Positions 1 to 9,008 of a stretch of DNA of 64,000 nt are shown piece after piece. How positions within the stretch are numbered: the stretch's first letter is position 1; every line of letters starts with the position of its first letter. Origin of the DNA: Sulfolobus sp. A20 (GTDB lineage: Archaea > Thermoproteota > Thermoprotei_A > Sulfolobales > Sulfolobaceae); the NCBI RefSeq assembly GCF_001719125.1, contig NZ_CP017006.1:1936384-2000383 (forward strand), read 5' to 3'. A program made the position numbers and the translations under genes. The notes under the pieces were generated by a model. That model was not told the origin of the DNA. It made no database searches and was given only the letters and a program-made list of their open reading frames with translations.

Positions 1-821
1 GCAGTAGCTACGTGCTCCTTAAAACCATTTAAATCCTCTCTTATCACGTTGATCATGACATCAGCAGAGGTGTTGCCTACGTAAACAATTCCGGCTCTGA
101 TATGTATTATATCGTTAATTCTTATAGGGGAGTAGAACGAGAGGCCTTTTACTGCTACTGTGACTACTCCCCCAGAGTCTGGCTTATTATCATATCCTAT
201 GTAATTTAATAGTATTACTCCTCCTATATCATCCATTAATTTCAATAACTTTCCACCAGACATTATCTTTCCATCATAAGTCAGATTAGGCGATACATAA
301 ATTGATGTAGTAATCCTAAATCTTAATCCCTCTGTAGGATCTTCAACGTAAAACCTCATCTTTTGTCTGTCCTTGATTCTAGATATTCTTATTTCTCTTC
401 TTTTCTTAGCCTCCTCCACTTTTTTAATTTCCTCTTCACTAATTCCTTCTACTTTTACGTTTATAGGAATAGGTCTCAATAAATCATCTACCTTAACGTA
501 CGTGGCATATGCCGAAACTACTTCCTCACCCTTATCGAAAGCTCTAATTTCTACTTCTGCCGATGTGTTACCTACATAGACTACTTCCGCCTTAACCTTA
601 ATTATATCTCCCAATCGGACTGCCTTTTTAAAAACTACGTCGTCTATGGAGGCTAATAGCGTAGTCCCTCTAGATATCTTTATTGCTGATAACATTCCAG
701 TCTCGACTAGTAGGAAAAGCATATCGCCTCCATGCATTCTATTCATAAAGTTGGTTTGTTCATAGTGAACTATACTATACGTCTCTACTATCGTGTCAAG
801 TATTCTTAAAGATTGCATCAT
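1..821 (-). CDS. Acyl-CoA thioesterase, double hotdog (3' end outside window)
   Basis: The reading frame starts at an ATG at 821 (a second ATG follows at once), directly after an in-frame TAA, and runs off the left edge. About 270 residues are visible. Two similar halves can be seen. Each has a hotdog-type stretch with a glycine-rich segment (MHGGDML near residue 30; MSGGKLL in the second half) and a strand reading VYVGNTSA followed by EV or DV, which occurs twice. This is the layout of bacterial/archaeal acyl-CoA thioesterases with fused hotdog domains, which hydrolyse acyl-CoA to free acid and CoA. The ATG overlaps the last codons of the upstream small gene by 26 bases, so the two are probably translated together. 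The acyl-chain specificity cannot be read from the sequence. Confidence 0.8.
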   Translation of the reverse strand, partial: MMQSLRILDTIVETYSIVHYEQTNFMNRMHGGDMLFLLVETGMLSAIKISRGTTLLASIDDVVFKKAVRLGDIIKVKAEVVYVGNTSAEVEIRAFDKGEEVVSAYATYVKVDDLLRPIPINVKVEGISEEEIKKVEEAKKRREIRISRIKDRQKMRFYVEDPTEGLRFRITTSIYVSPNLTYDGKIMSGGKLLKLMDDIGGVILLNYIGYDNKPDSGGVVTVAVKGLSFYSPIRINDIIHIRAGIVYVGNTSADVMINVIREDLNGFKEHVAT

Positions 822-1185
822 TTAGCATGTTAGCAATCTTCTCAAAATTTTTATCTCTCCTAGAATACTCTAAGGTTATATCTCTAAGTTGTTTTAATAC
901 AGATTTCCAATCAAAGTTATTTATTATGTTTTCGGGCAAAGCGTTAGGTTTGATTCTCTTCTCGTAGCCTGTCATATATGGTAAATACTCATCTTCTGCT
1001 ACTCTTAACATGGCTATACCATTTCTATCCAAAACGTATTCATAAACTCCAGCCTTCCATAATGTTATTGAATAGTCGTCTGAAGGAGGAAAATATTTCC
1101 TAATTACTTCTAAAAACTCTATAACGTTTTCCTTACTCTTATTCTTTTTTAAGGCATCGATTAAGTTCTCTAATTTTTGATCCAT
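796..1185 (-). CDS. Hypothetical protein, 129 aa
   Basis: I do not recognise this family. The protein is a soluble, charged, mostly helical polypeptide with no cysteines and no membrane segment; a Trp/Tyr-rich patch lies in its middle (residues 40-75). ATG at 1185 is preceded by a good GGAGG ribosome-binding site about 8 bases upstream. Its 3' end overlaps the thioesterase start, so the two form an operon. A large predicted hairpin (1216-1304) lies in the leader just upstream. That makes a regulated mRNA leader, or a separate small RNA gene in front of it, possible. Confidence 0.7.
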   Translation of the reverse strand: MDQKLENLIDALKKNKSKENVIEFLEVIRKYFPPSDDYSITLWKAGVYEYVLDRNGIAMLRVAEDEYLPYMTGYEKRIKPNALPENIINNFDWKSVLKQLRDITLEYSRRDKNFEKIANMLNDAIFKNT

Positions 1186-1215
1186 TTCTGACTTCCTCCA
1201 AGTCCTAAAGGATAA

Positions 1216-1304
1216 GGGTTCTCATGGGGCGTCTCACTGATTCCCCTCACCGATTCGTAATCACATCTCTCATTTTAGGGGCAGTCGAGAAGCTCAGAGA
1301 ACCC
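1216..1304 (-). ncRNA. G+C-rich long hairpin, putative structured RNA or leader element
   Basis: The outer stem GGGTTCTC (1216-1223) pairs with GAGAACCC (1297-1304). Inside it TCTC/GAGA (1232-1235, 1287-1290), ACTG/CAGT (1236-1239, 1282-1285) and CCCCT/AGGGG (1243-1247, 1277-1281) stack with small bulges, 21 pairs in all. The apical loop holds a further GATT-CGT-AATC mini-hairpin. The stretch is clearly richer in G+C than its surroundings. On the minus strand a TATA-like TTTTTAAG (near 1340-1347) lies about 25-30 bases before the likely 5' end, so an RNA reading leftwards is favoured. It could be a free ncRNA, a 5' leader of the 129-aa gene, or a relic of a transposon end. The strand is inferred. 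Confidence 0.5.
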
Positions 1305-1400
1305 CTCCCATCTAATTGTTAGGATTGGCTTTTAGACTTAAAAACTTTGCCATTCCCACACTGCGAGGCTTTCCTCATTTTGTAAATAGTTGATGATATA

Positions 1401-3221
1401 TTATGTTTTTGATAAATCGTAATGTCCTAGTGGGGGAGGAACAGGCACTTTAATTTTTATCCTTCCCTCTCTTAGCCATGGTGTTAATAAAAATGCTACG
1501 CCATTTCTCTCCCAATTTAGTATTTTTGCTTCGTTTTTAGATAGCCCTAAAGTTTCAGCTATTTCTGATTTTATTCTAAAGATAACTTTAGTATTTGCTA
1601 ATTGCGTAATTATATCACTTAAATCGTTAGGGTTGTGTGTAGAGAAGATGAAACCTATTTTTCTTCTCCTACCTAATCTCATCATCGTAGCTATTTTTCC
1701 GGCTACTCTTCTAACGTAATTAGTATCTTCTTCCATGCCCTTAGCAGAAGGAAAAAATCTATGGGCTTCGTCCAATACTATAATAAACCTTCCCTTTACG
1801 TTTCCGTTTCTCATTTGCCTCTCTCTAAATGCAAACAGTTTATCTAAGAAGTAATATGTTAAAATCTTTTGAGAAAAATCGTCTATTTCGTTATTATATA
1901 GGTCAAAAACTATTGTAGATGATGAATTTTCTAATATCTTAGCTAATGGAAATCTTTCTACTCCTACGTCAAATAATTGTGTTTCCCTAAGTAAATATAG
2001 ACCCCTTACTATATTTTCCTTAGTACTCCTATGTATCTCAACCCCTTCCAAAGAGTCCTCATTAAACTTATTTATCAAATCTTGTAATGTTAAGATCTCT
2101 TTCCCTTTTTTTCTGATCATTATTTTGATGAAATGAGAAGCTTGTTCACTAAAATAAGGATTTAGTCTATGAAGAATTTTCCTTACATCTTTAAATCTAA
2201 AATAAAACGGATAAACGTTAACTTGCGATTTCCACTCAGAGTTAGAGATTATGATTTTATTATTGACTACAGAAGAGTAAATTGTAATACCCTTGTTAAC
2301 TAAATGATTAATTATAGGTTTGACGTACATTTCGTAGTAGGCCTTGGTTATTGCATTGGCTGACTTAGCTTTTCCAATGTACTTCTTAATCCAACTTTTA
2401 TTAACGGGATATATAATGTCTAAATTTATACCTTTAATTACGTTTCCATACAATTCATTAAATTCTTCTACGCCAGCTCTCACTATTCTATCTGATTTGT
2501 CCGGGGGAAGGAATATGTGATAGTAATCACCAGTAGCATCTAAGATAAATACTTTACTATTCTCCTCGTTAATTAAATTTATACCAGCTACGAGATCTTT
2601 TATGAATGAAGTCTTTCCTGCGCCAGTGGTCCCTAATACTAACATATGAAAGTTTAAATCGTCTAGGCTGGTACTTATCTTTACTTTACTGTAAGAGGTG
2701 TCGAGGAAGCCTACTCTTAAAAGTCCTCTATTTGTGCCCAATGATCTTTCAATGACTTCTGGCTTAGGGATAATTACTGGGGATTGTGGCTCAATTGTTA
2801 TATCAGCTGCGTCTGGCTCAGATGAATTCAGAAAATCTACCTTAGTTAGCATCTCGCATTTAAGTGATACATTCGTGATGAGTGATCCTGGTTCATCTTC
2901 AGCACTGCCTACACTACTAACTATACTTGAATCATTAACAAGTAACGAAGAAGCGTCTATTCTCTGGTATCCTACGACTCTTAGCAGGACGAAATATAAG
3001 GTTTTTATGTCAATAGCTCCGAGAAATATTCCTATTTTGCCTAAAAAGTTGTATTTATAGTATGTGTTAGGGTCTATAATAACATTAACAAGGTTAGACT
3101 CTTCATTGATTTCACTAGGTACGTATCTAGATACCTTACCCACTAGATCTCCTAACGTTATTGCTAGTGCTCTTGCCTTGGATATTTTATCCTTAATATC
3201 GTTATATAGGTCTGAGCTCAA
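1401..3221 (-). CDS. HerA-like hexameric ATPase (second, divergent copy)
   Basis: A HerA/FtsK-superfamily motor ATPase of 606 residues. Walker A GTTGAGKT is at residues 197-204; Walker B reads VLDEAHRFF at about 485; and an arginine-finger-like RLGRRRKIGF region is followed by STHNP. The N-terminal 190 residues are a weakly conserved barrel-like region. The start is a TTG that overlaps the stop of the upstream NurA-like gene (TTGA), with GGTGGG just before it, which suggests translational coupling. HerA proteins pump or unwind DNA for the NurA nuclease during end resection. A much better conserved herA lies at 28714, so this is a paralogue with a diverged sequence. Its partner is most likely the adjacent NurA-like protein. 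Confidence 0.88.
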   Translation of the reverse strand: MSSDLYNDIKDKISKARALAITLGDLVGKVSRYVPSEINEESNLVNVIIDPNTYYKYNFLGKIGIFLGAIDIKTLYFVLLRVVGYQRIDASSLLVNDSSIVSSVGSAEDEPGSLITNVSLKCEMLTKVDFLNSSEPDAADITIEPQSPVIIPKPEVIERSLGTNRGLLRVGFLDTSYSKVKISTSLDDLNFHMLVLGTTGAGKTSFIKDLVAGINLINEENSKVFILDATGDYYHIFLPPDKSDRIVRAGVEEFNELYGNVIKGINLDIIYPVNKSWIKKYIGKAKSANAITKAYYEMYVKPIINHLVNKGITIYSSVVNNKIIISNSEWKSQVNVYPFYFRFKDVRKILHRLNPYFSEQASHFIKIMIRKKGKEILTLQDLINKFNEDSLEGVEIHRSTKENIVRGLYLLRETQLFDVGVERFPLAKILENSSSTIVFDLYNNEIDDFSQKILTYYFLDKLFAFRERQMRNGNVKGRFIIVLDEAHRFFPSAKGMEEDTNYVRRVAGKIATMMRLGRRRKIGFIFSTHNPNDLSDIITQLANTKVIFRIKSEIAETLGLSKNEAKILNWERNGVAFLLTPWLREGRIKIKVPVPPPLGHYDLSKT

Positions 3222-4345
3222 ATTCCCACCTGTTCTAATCTACTATAAAAGCTCGCTTGTAGTCCCATGCTCTCTAATGTATTCATTATTATTTTCAAAA
3301 TTGCCCCGCTTATTTCCTTGGCCATCTTATCCGATAATCCTAGAATAGATGGTAATCCATCTTTTGTAAATTGCAATGAGCAGATATTCCCTAAAATATC
3401 TTCATTGTTATGAGTACTTTCTATTCTTAATATAGAGAACTTAAATGTATAAGGATGAAACGGATATATGAGATAATTTGTATAGATTGGAATATTATTA
3501 ACATATCTAAGTATAGGACCTAAGTAAACCGGACTATAAGGTGGAGAAACGTTATATTTAATTAAATCTAGGATAAAAGATTCGTCATTGAAATACTTCT
3601 TAGGATCTACACGGAATTTCTCTATTATTTTAAGTCTACTTTTAGCGAGTGTAGAAATAAGCAGTTTAGACTTATCCAGTCTCTTAACTATTCCAATTAC
3701 GTTTCTTTTTAACGCTCTTAACCTAACCCTTACTATTTCGTCTCTTACTTTGCTTTTCAAAAATATTAGAGGAGGTATTAGTGGTCCATCAATAAGTATA
3801 ATTGTACTTTCATCATTGATCTTACGTAATGCCTCAGTTTCTAGAATAGTCCTAATCTCAGTTTCTATTTCTTCTGGAGATTCAGCTGAGGTAAAAAAAC
3901 TGCCATCTAGGGAAAAAGTCGTAATATATTCTGAGCTGTAAAAAAATGGTATTAAAGGTCCTTGACTACTTCCTGCAGGTGCAATTGCTATAAAAGGTCT
4001 TTCTAAGTCAAGGCTAGGAAGGCCTGAAATGGGAGGATAAACACCAACAATAGGGTTCATAGAGGAAGTTAATACCAAAGAGGCTAAGCTTATAATACCC
4101 TTCGATGAAATAAAGCTTCTACTACTTCCATCTATGGCATATACGTTATGTATCCTTTTTGGTTTAACATCTCTTAGAATTTCATTAACTGGAGTAATCA
4201 GTATTGCTTCACTCTCGTTAGAAAAGGAATTATCGGTTTCTCCACTAACGATCCTTACATCAGCATTAGATGAGTCTAAATAGTTTAGGATATACTTAGT
4301 TATGATGTCCTTCAGTAATACTTGTAGCTCTATTTTCTTACCCAT
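3218..4345 (-). CDS. NurA-domain nuclease-like protein (second, divergent copy)
   Basis: 375 residues with the NurA fold signature: the first acidic motif YAIDGSSRSF (Asp72) and a second, ILIDGPLIPP (about residue 182). NurA enzymes are 5'-3' DNA nucleases that work with HerA in end resection. Compared with the canonical NurA at 33943, the C-terminal segment that carries LLKAHID there reads ILGLSDK here, so a conserved histidine appears to be replaced; this alignment is by eye. The gene is coupled by a 4-base overlap to the HerA-like gene. ATG at 4345 follows an AT-rich promoter that is bracketed by an inverted repeat. Confidence 0.8.
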   Translation of the reverse strand: MGKKIELQVLLKDIITKYILNYLDSSNADVRIVSGETDNSFSNESEAILITPVNEILRDVKPKRIHNVYAIDGSSRSFISSKGIISLASLVLTSSMNPIVGVYPPISGLPSLDLERPFIAIAPAGSSQGPLIPFFYSSEYITTFSLDGSFFTSAESPEEIETEIRTILETEALRKINDESTIILIDGPLIPPLIFLKSKVRDEIVRVRLRALKRNVIGIVKRLDKSKLLISTLAKSRLKIIEKFRVDPKKYFNDESFILDLIKYNVSPPYSPVYLGPILRYVNNIPIYTNYLIYPFHPYTFKFSILRIESTHNNEDILGNICSLQFTKDGLPSILGLSDKMAKEISGAILKIIMNTLESMGLQASFYSRLEQVGI

Positions 4346-4366
4346 CTTCTAAACATAATTTATTAT

Positions 4367-4393
4367 GGTAATATTTAAATATGAGGTATTACC
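4367..4393 (-). promoter_or_regulatory. TATA region flanked by GGTAATA/TATTACC inverted repeat
   Basis: GGTAATA (4367-4373) and TATTACC (4387-4393) form a perfect 7-bp inverted repeat that brackets the AT-rich TTTAAATAT which would serve as TATA box for the NurA/HerA-like pair. A third related half-site, TATTACG, follows at 4401-4407. The distance to the ATG (4345) fits a short-leader archaeal transcript. This is what an operator for a dimeric repressor would look like, but no binder is known from the sequence. Confidence 0.45.
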
Positions 4394-4437
4394 AAAAGGG
4401 TATTACGCTAACAAAAAATTTTCGAATAAATTTGTTT

Positions 4438-5757
4438 TTAATCACCTGCATACAATTTCCTAGCTGCTAATGTGATAACGTCCCAAACTCTATTAACTGG
4501 GGGTACATAACCAGTTTCGACGAAGAACAGTTCTTCAGCAGTGAAACCTTTTTGAATTACAGAAGCTAACATATTTAATCTGCCTAATACTTCCTCTCCC
4601 CCTATTATCTGTCCTCCGATAATCCTCATAGAGTTCTCCTCAGCTACAAGCTTTACAATTATATCTTTTGAACCTGGATAATATCTAGCCCTTGTCTTAT
4701 GGTGAACTATAGCCGAGACAGTTTTAATTCCTAGCCTCTTAGCTTCATTCTCTGTAATCCCAGTCTTTCCTATAATGTACTCGTCAAATTTAGTTATTTG
4801 TGTGTCTATTACTCCAGGGAATCTAATGTCCTTTCCTCCAATATTACTTCCTGCCACGAATCCCATTTTGTTAGCTACTGGAGCGAAAGGTACCCAGCTA
4901 GGTTTTTTAGTTATAATATTTATTGATTCCACATTATCACCTGCAGCATAAACGTTATGGACGTTTGTCCTCATGTGATCATCAGTCCACAAGGCTCCCG
5001 TTTCTCCTAGCTTTAGTTTATCTTTAACAAGATCTACATTTGGTTCAACTCCTATAGCAACAATAGTAGAATCTACCTCATACCTTCCCTTATCAGTTAT
5101 CACTAGCTTTCCATTTTCTTTAACATCAACTAAGCTTTCTCCTAACTTAGTTTCAACTTTGGAAGACACCTTTTCGGTTATTGTCTTACCCATATCTTCG
5201 TCAAGCATTCTATTCAATAAGTATCTCCCTCTGTGAATTAGAATTACCTTCTTACCCCTTGCACTTAAAGCTTCAGCCATTTCTATACCCAATATTCCCC
5301 CACCGATTATTGCTATCTTATTTACTCTCCAAAGCTTCTCTCTTATAATCGTGGCTTCTGCGGGATGATGAACATAAAATATATAGTCACCATTTGAATG
5401 AATCTTTTTAGGTTTAGCACCCATTGATAAAACAAGATAGTCATACTCATATCTATTCTTACTCTGACTATTCTCCATTACAGTTATAATCCTAGAGTTT
5501 ACGTCTATGTCTGTCACTTTTGTATTGATTATTACCTTTATTCCTCTCTTCTCTGTGAAGTAGCTAGGAGTATAAGTCAAAAATAGATTTTCGTCGTCAA
5601 ATAAACCCTCTACATAATACGGAATTCCACACGGTGCGTGACTTACCATCTTCGTAGCTTCAAAAACTATGATGTCAAGGTTAGGTTTAAGTCTCCTAGC
5701 CCAAGAGGCTGCTGTCATCCCTGCAGCTCCACCGCCGACTACAATAAGTCTTTCCAT
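4438..5757 (-). CDS. FAD-dependent CoA-disulfide reductase / NADH oxidase-like protein
   Basis: A pyridine nucleotide-disulfide oxidoreductase. The N-terminal FAD site is VVGGGAAGM, followed by an active-site cysteine in HAPCGIPYYVEG, the single-cysteine motif of CoA-disulfide reductases and Nox-type enzymes. A NADH-binding IIGGGILGIE lies in the middle, an FAD-contact AAGDNVE near 270, and a dimerisation domain at the C-terminus. It probably reduces CoA disulfide, or related disulfides and polysulfide, with NAD(P)H. I start at ATG 5757 rather than the in-frame TTG at 5766, because a TATA-like GATATAAG (5781-5790) sits about 25-30 bases upstream, as expected for a leaderless transcript. Confidence 0.87.
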   Translation of the reverse strand: MERLIVVGGGAAGMTAASWARRLKPNLDIIVFEATKMVSHAPCGIPYYVEGLFDDENLFLTYTPSYFTEKRGIKVIINTKVTDIDVNSRIITVMENSQSKNRYEYDYLVLSMGAKPKKIHSNGDYIFYVHHPAEATIIREKLWRVNKIAIIGGGILGIEMAEALSARGKKVILIHRGRYLLNRMLDEDMGKTITEKVSSKVETKLGESLVDVKENGKLVITDKGRYEVDSTIVAIGVEPNVDLVKDKLKLGETGALWTDDHMRTNVHNVYAAGDNVESINIITKKPSWVPFAPVANKMGFVAGSNIGGKDIRFPGVIDTQITKFDEYIIGKTGITENEAKRLGIKTVSAIVHHKTRARYYPGSKDIIVKLVAEENSMRIIGGQIIGGEEVLGRLNMLASVIQKGFTAEELFFVETGYVPPVNRVWDVITLAARKLYAGD

Positions 5758-5812
5758 ATTAGTCAATATATATGATAACTTTCTTATATCTTAATATCGA
5801 AAATTATAGCAT
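5758..5812. promoter_or_regulatory. Divergent promoter region
   Basis: Only 55 bases separate the flavoprotein (minus strand) and the gene at 5813 (plus strand). The shared TTCTTATATCTTAATATCG stretch (5781-5799) contains a TATA-like element readable in either direction at about 25-30 bases from both start codons. Both transcripts are therefore probably leaderless and could be co-regulated. Confidence 0.45.
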
Positions 5813-6250
5813 ATGAAAGCAATTGAGAGGTTAAATGAAACTATTGGTAAGATAAACGAAATAAATGAAAGTGAACTCAGTATAAGTGAGGTAGATTTAT
5901 TAAAATTCTTAAAGAACCAAATGATGAAATCGAAAAATCTTTTTGAGGCTTTCTCAAGAAGTATTGATCAGAAGGATTGGGATAACGTTTTATCCTATAC
6001 ATTTCAAATTCTTCAGAGATCTAATTCTATATTCGGATACTTAACTCAGCCTACTGTTTTATCATTAGTATCAAAGAGCAGATTAGCGGGCGTTATTGAT
6101 AATATCTCTGATACTCTAGCGTTTTCAGTCTCAGAAATGATTGTAGTGTTAAAGCAAAATAATAAAGTACTTAATATAGATTCCATTACCATAAATATAA
6201 GCTCTAATCCTCCTTCTCTTTCAGTTTCATTGGTGATTAAAGGTGGATGA
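5813..6250 (+). CDS. Hypothetical protein, 145 aa
   Basis: Not recognised. A mostly helical soluble protein with no cysteines; the last 25 residues alternate in a strand-like pattern. It overlaps the start of the sugar-phosphate isomerase gene by 8 bases, so the two are co-translated, and its product may be a partner or regulator of that enzyme (inference). ATG at 5813 lies close behind the divergent promoter. Confidence 0.75.
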   Translation: MKAIERLNETIGKINEINESELSISEVDLLKFLKNQMMKSKNLFEAFSRSIDQKDWDNVLSYTFQILQRSNSIFGYLTQPTVLSLVSKSRLAGVIDNISDTLAFSVSEMIVVLKQNNKVLNIDSITINISSNPPSLSVSLVIKGG

Positions 6251-7136
6251 TATTTATTTGAAATGGGATAAACTATTCGATGAAGCTTTCAAGCTACCGG
6301 TCTTTGATATAAAAAATGATATAATAATATTTTCTGGAATTGGTGGAAGTGGGATAGTAGGGGAAATAGCTAATATTCTGGATCTTGGGATTCGTTTTGA
6401 TAAGAAATTTAAAGGAAACGAGACTCTTATTGCTGTGAGTTACTCTGGTAATACTTCAGAGACTATATCTGATGTATATAATGCTATATCTTCAGGTTCC
6501 GAAGTGATAGTTATAACATCTGGTGGTTTACTTGAGAAAATAGCTAATGAAAAGAAACTAAATATTATTAAGGTACCATCTGGTTTCCAGACTAGATATG
6601 CATTTCCTTATCTATTTACGCCTTTGACTAGAATGATTTCTATGAGAAGAGGTATAAAGTTAATAATGGAAGAGTTAAAAGATGGAGTAATAAAAGCTAG
6701 GGACAAGGTTATAGAGGAATCTAAAAGGCTTGCCGAGTTAATATTACCCTCTAGGATACCTGTATTTTACTCCTCTAGATATCTATCAATAGCTAAGAGG
6801 TTCAAGCAAGAAATAAATGAGAACGCAAAATATCCGGCATTTTTTGGTGAAATTCCAGAGGTTAATCATAATGAAATTGAAAGTTATGTTCACGGTAAGT
6901 CTTTATCTCCAATAGTTATAGAGAGTAATGAAATTGACAAGATTACCGAAGAAGTCCTAAATGCAATAGTTATAAAACCCTACTTTAAAAGTGATTTGAT
7001 GAATATTTCAAGCTTGCTAATGCTAGCAGGATTGAGTTCATTTGAGATGGCTAAGAGATTAAATGAAACTCCAGATAAACTATATAACATACCCACAGCT
7101 AGAAAACTAACCTCAAATTTATTTAGATTAAGTTAA
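6243..7136 (+). CDS. Bifunctional phosphoglucose/phosphomannose isomerase
   Basis: A SIS-domain sugar isomerase of 297 residues, the usual size of the crenarchaeal PGI/PMI family, which interconverts glucose 6-phosphate or mannose 6-phosphate with fructose 6-phosphate. Visible motifs are [10 protein letters not shown] at the N-terminus, the phosphate-binding [10 protein letters not shown] around residue 60, and the conserved [10 protein letters not shown] near 205, which carries catalytic Glu and His residues. The start is a GTG inside the end of the upstream gene. No other start precedes the first SIS motif. Confidence 0.9.
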   Translation: MDDIYLKWDKLFDEAFKLPVFDIKNDIIIFSGIGGSGIVGEIANILDLGIRFDKKFKGNETLIAVSYSGNTSETISDVYNAISSGSEVIVITSGGLLEKIANEKKLNIIKVPSGFQTRYAFPYLFTPLTRMISMRRGIKLIMEELKDGVIKARDKVIEESKRLAELILPSRIPVFYSSRYLSIAKRFKQEINENAKYPAFFGEIPEVNHNEIESYVHGKSLSPIVIESNEIDKITEEVLNAIVIKPYFKSDLMNISSLLMLAGLSSFEMAKRLNETPDKLYNIPTARKLTSNLFRLS

Positions 7137-7148
7137 TTTTTATCCTTA

Positions 7149-8555
7149 ATGGTCATAAAAATATTTAATACGTTAGGAAGAACGCTTGAGGAGTTTAAGC
7201 CTGTAGAGCGAAACGTTGTAAAGATGTATGTTTGTGGACCCACCGTTTATGACTTCATTCACATAGGTCACGGGAGAACTTTCGTAGTCTATGACGCTAT
7301 CTCTAGATATTTGAGACTAAGGGGATATACTGTGATAAGAGTCCAAAATATCACTGATATTGACGATAAGATAATTAAGAAGTCTCAAGAAACTGGAAAA
7401 GATTGGAGAGAAATTGTAGACTATTACTCTAAGGATTATATAGATGCGTTGGGGCAATTAAAGATTAAGATTGATATACACCCTAGAGTTACCCAACACA
7501 TTAAGGAAATAATAGACTTCGTTCAAAGACTAATAGATAAGGGTCACGCTTACGTGAGTAATAGTGGAAGCGTATACTTTGATGTTAACAGTTATCCTCA
7601 TTATGGGGAGCTCTCGGGAGCAAAAAGGGAAGAATGGAATCAAGAGGAGGAATTCATTAAAGAAAAGAAGAATCCTTATGATTTTGCCTTATGGAAAGCG
7701 TGGAAACCAGGGGAGCCTTATTGGGACTCTCCTTGGGGAAAAGGAAGACCTGGATGGCATATAGAGTGCTCTACCATGTCAACTAGATACTTAGGAGAAA
7801 AATTCGATATTCACGGAGGTGGTTCTGATTTAATATTTCCTCATCATGAAAATGAGAGAGCTCAAACTGAGTCGTTAACTGGAGAAAGATGGGTTTCCTA
7901 TTGGGTTCATGTCGCCTTCTTAACTATTAAGAAGGAGAAGATGAGTAAATCATTAGGTAATATAATTCCTTTAAATGAAGCGTTAAAGAAATGGGGTCCA
8001 TCAGTACTGAGATATTGGTATTTGTCATCACATTATAGGTCCCCGATAGATTTCTCAGAGGAAGCTTTAAACCAAGCTTCAAACTCCCTACAGAGGATTA
8101 AAGATTCTATTGCAGTTTTAAGGTCAATAATTTCTGAAGGACCTAAGTTTTATGCTAAAGACGAGGATATAAAGGTTCAGCAAGATATACTGAAATACCT
8201 CGATATGTTCCATCAATCTATGAGTAACGATTTTGATACCGCTACTGCCTTATCTCATATTCATGAAATAGTTAGTTTAATATTTTCTAAGTTACAGTAC
8301 AGCAGAGATTTCTTAGGAGCGATGCTGGCATTTGAAGCCCTAAAACAATTTAATGACGTCTTTGGAGTAATGGATGAGGAATTCTATCCGTCATATGAAA
8401 AAATCTCAAAAATAATTGATAGCGTTATAGAAATTAGGAATGAGCTGAGAAAAATGAGAATGTATGAAATATCGGATAAGATCAGGGAGGAGCTTTTAAA
8501 ATCAGGTATTAGAATATTAGATAGTAAAGATAAGTCTACTTGGAGATTTGAGTAA
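7149..8555 (+). CDS. cysS: Cysteinyl-tRNA synthetase
   Basis: A class I aminoacyl-tRNA synthetase that charges tRNA-Cys. HIGH is at residues 38-41 and KMSKS at 264-268. The zinc-site elements CGPTVYD (Cys29), HIECSTMS and HHENE are all present, so the active site is complete. At 468 residues the length is normal. ATG at 7149 lies 12 bases after the isomerase stop. Its last codons overlap the convergent Nudix gene by 20 bases. Confidence 0.97.
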   Translation: MVIKIFNTLGRTLEEFKPVERNVVKMYVCGPTVYDFIHIGHGRTFVVYDAISRYLRLRGYTVIRVQNITDIDDKIIKKSQETGKDWREIVDYYSKDYIDALGQLKIKIDIHPRVTQHIKEIIDFVQRLIDKGHAYVSNSGSVYFDVNSYPHYGELSGAKREEWNQEEEFIKEKKNPYDFALWKAWKPGEPYWDSPWGKGRPGWHIECSTMSTRYLGEKFDIHGGGSDLIFPHHENERAQTESLTGERWVSYWVHVAFLTIKKEKMSKSLGNIIPLNEALKKWGPSVLRYWYLSSHYRSPIDFSEEALNQASNSLQRIKDSIAVLRSIISEGPKFYAKDEDIKVQQDILKYLDMFHQSMSNDFDTATALSHIHEIVSLIFSKLQYSRDFLGAMLAFEALKQFNDVFGVMDEEFYPSYEKISKIIDSVIEIRNELRKMRMYEISDKIREELLKSGIRILDSKDKSTWRFE

Positions 8556-8961
8556 TATAGTAGGGTTTCTTCTCGTTGTTAACATATCTCTTAAGCATAT
8601 CGTAAGTAGTATCGGTCATCTTGACTTTTTCTAATTCCTTTAATGGGATGAGCTTAACTTCTTTAGCGTCACTTGAGGCTAATAGTTTGCCACCTATTGG
8701 TTCACACTCAAAATCCAAAATTACGTAATGATAATTTTTATGTATAATTTCAACTAATGCTATCAAGTCTTTCACATTAACGTCTAATCCGGTCTCTTCC
8801 TTCATTTCTCTTTTTAATGCCTCTTGTAAAGTTTCTCCAAACTCTACTTTTCCACCCGGGATTGCCCATAGATCTTCATTTGGAGGATGACCTCTTTTAA
8901 CTAAAAGTACAGAGTCGTTTATTTTCACAAAGCAACCTACTGCTACAATTGGTCTATCCAT
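8536..8961 (-). CDS. Nudix hydrolase
   Basis: 141 residues. A complete Nudix box (G-x5-E-x7-REVEEEG type) starts at [10 protein letters not shown] and runs through REMKEETG. The family hydrolyses nucleoside diphosphates linked to another moiety; the substrate is not readable here. A longer frame exists to 9075, but homology to the Nudix fold starts at [12 protein letters not shown] 8961 is therefore chosen, with an AT-rich promoter directly upstream. The 3' end overlaps cysS convergently. Confidence 0.87.
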   Translation of the reverse strand: MDRPIVAVGCFVKINDSVLLVKRGHPPNEDLWAIPGGKVEFGETLQEALKREMKEETGLDVNVKDLIALVEIIHKNYHYVILDFECEPIGGKLLASSDAKEVKLIPLKELEKVKMTDTTYDMLKRYVNNEKKPYYITQISK

Positions 8962-9008
8962 ATAGTGATGATAAAAGTTAATATTAAGTAATTTATGGTG
9001 TATTGTGT

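Noticed and set aside
1335-1383. GAGGAAAG with a small hairpin on the minus strand, recalling a conserved RNase P RNA element
   Set aside because: Only this short piece matches; none of the other conserved RNase P RNA regions is found around it.
2698-3348. Open frames on the plus strand opposite the HerA-like gene
   Set aside because: They are antisense shadows of the well-supported minus-strand gene with no recognisable protein features.
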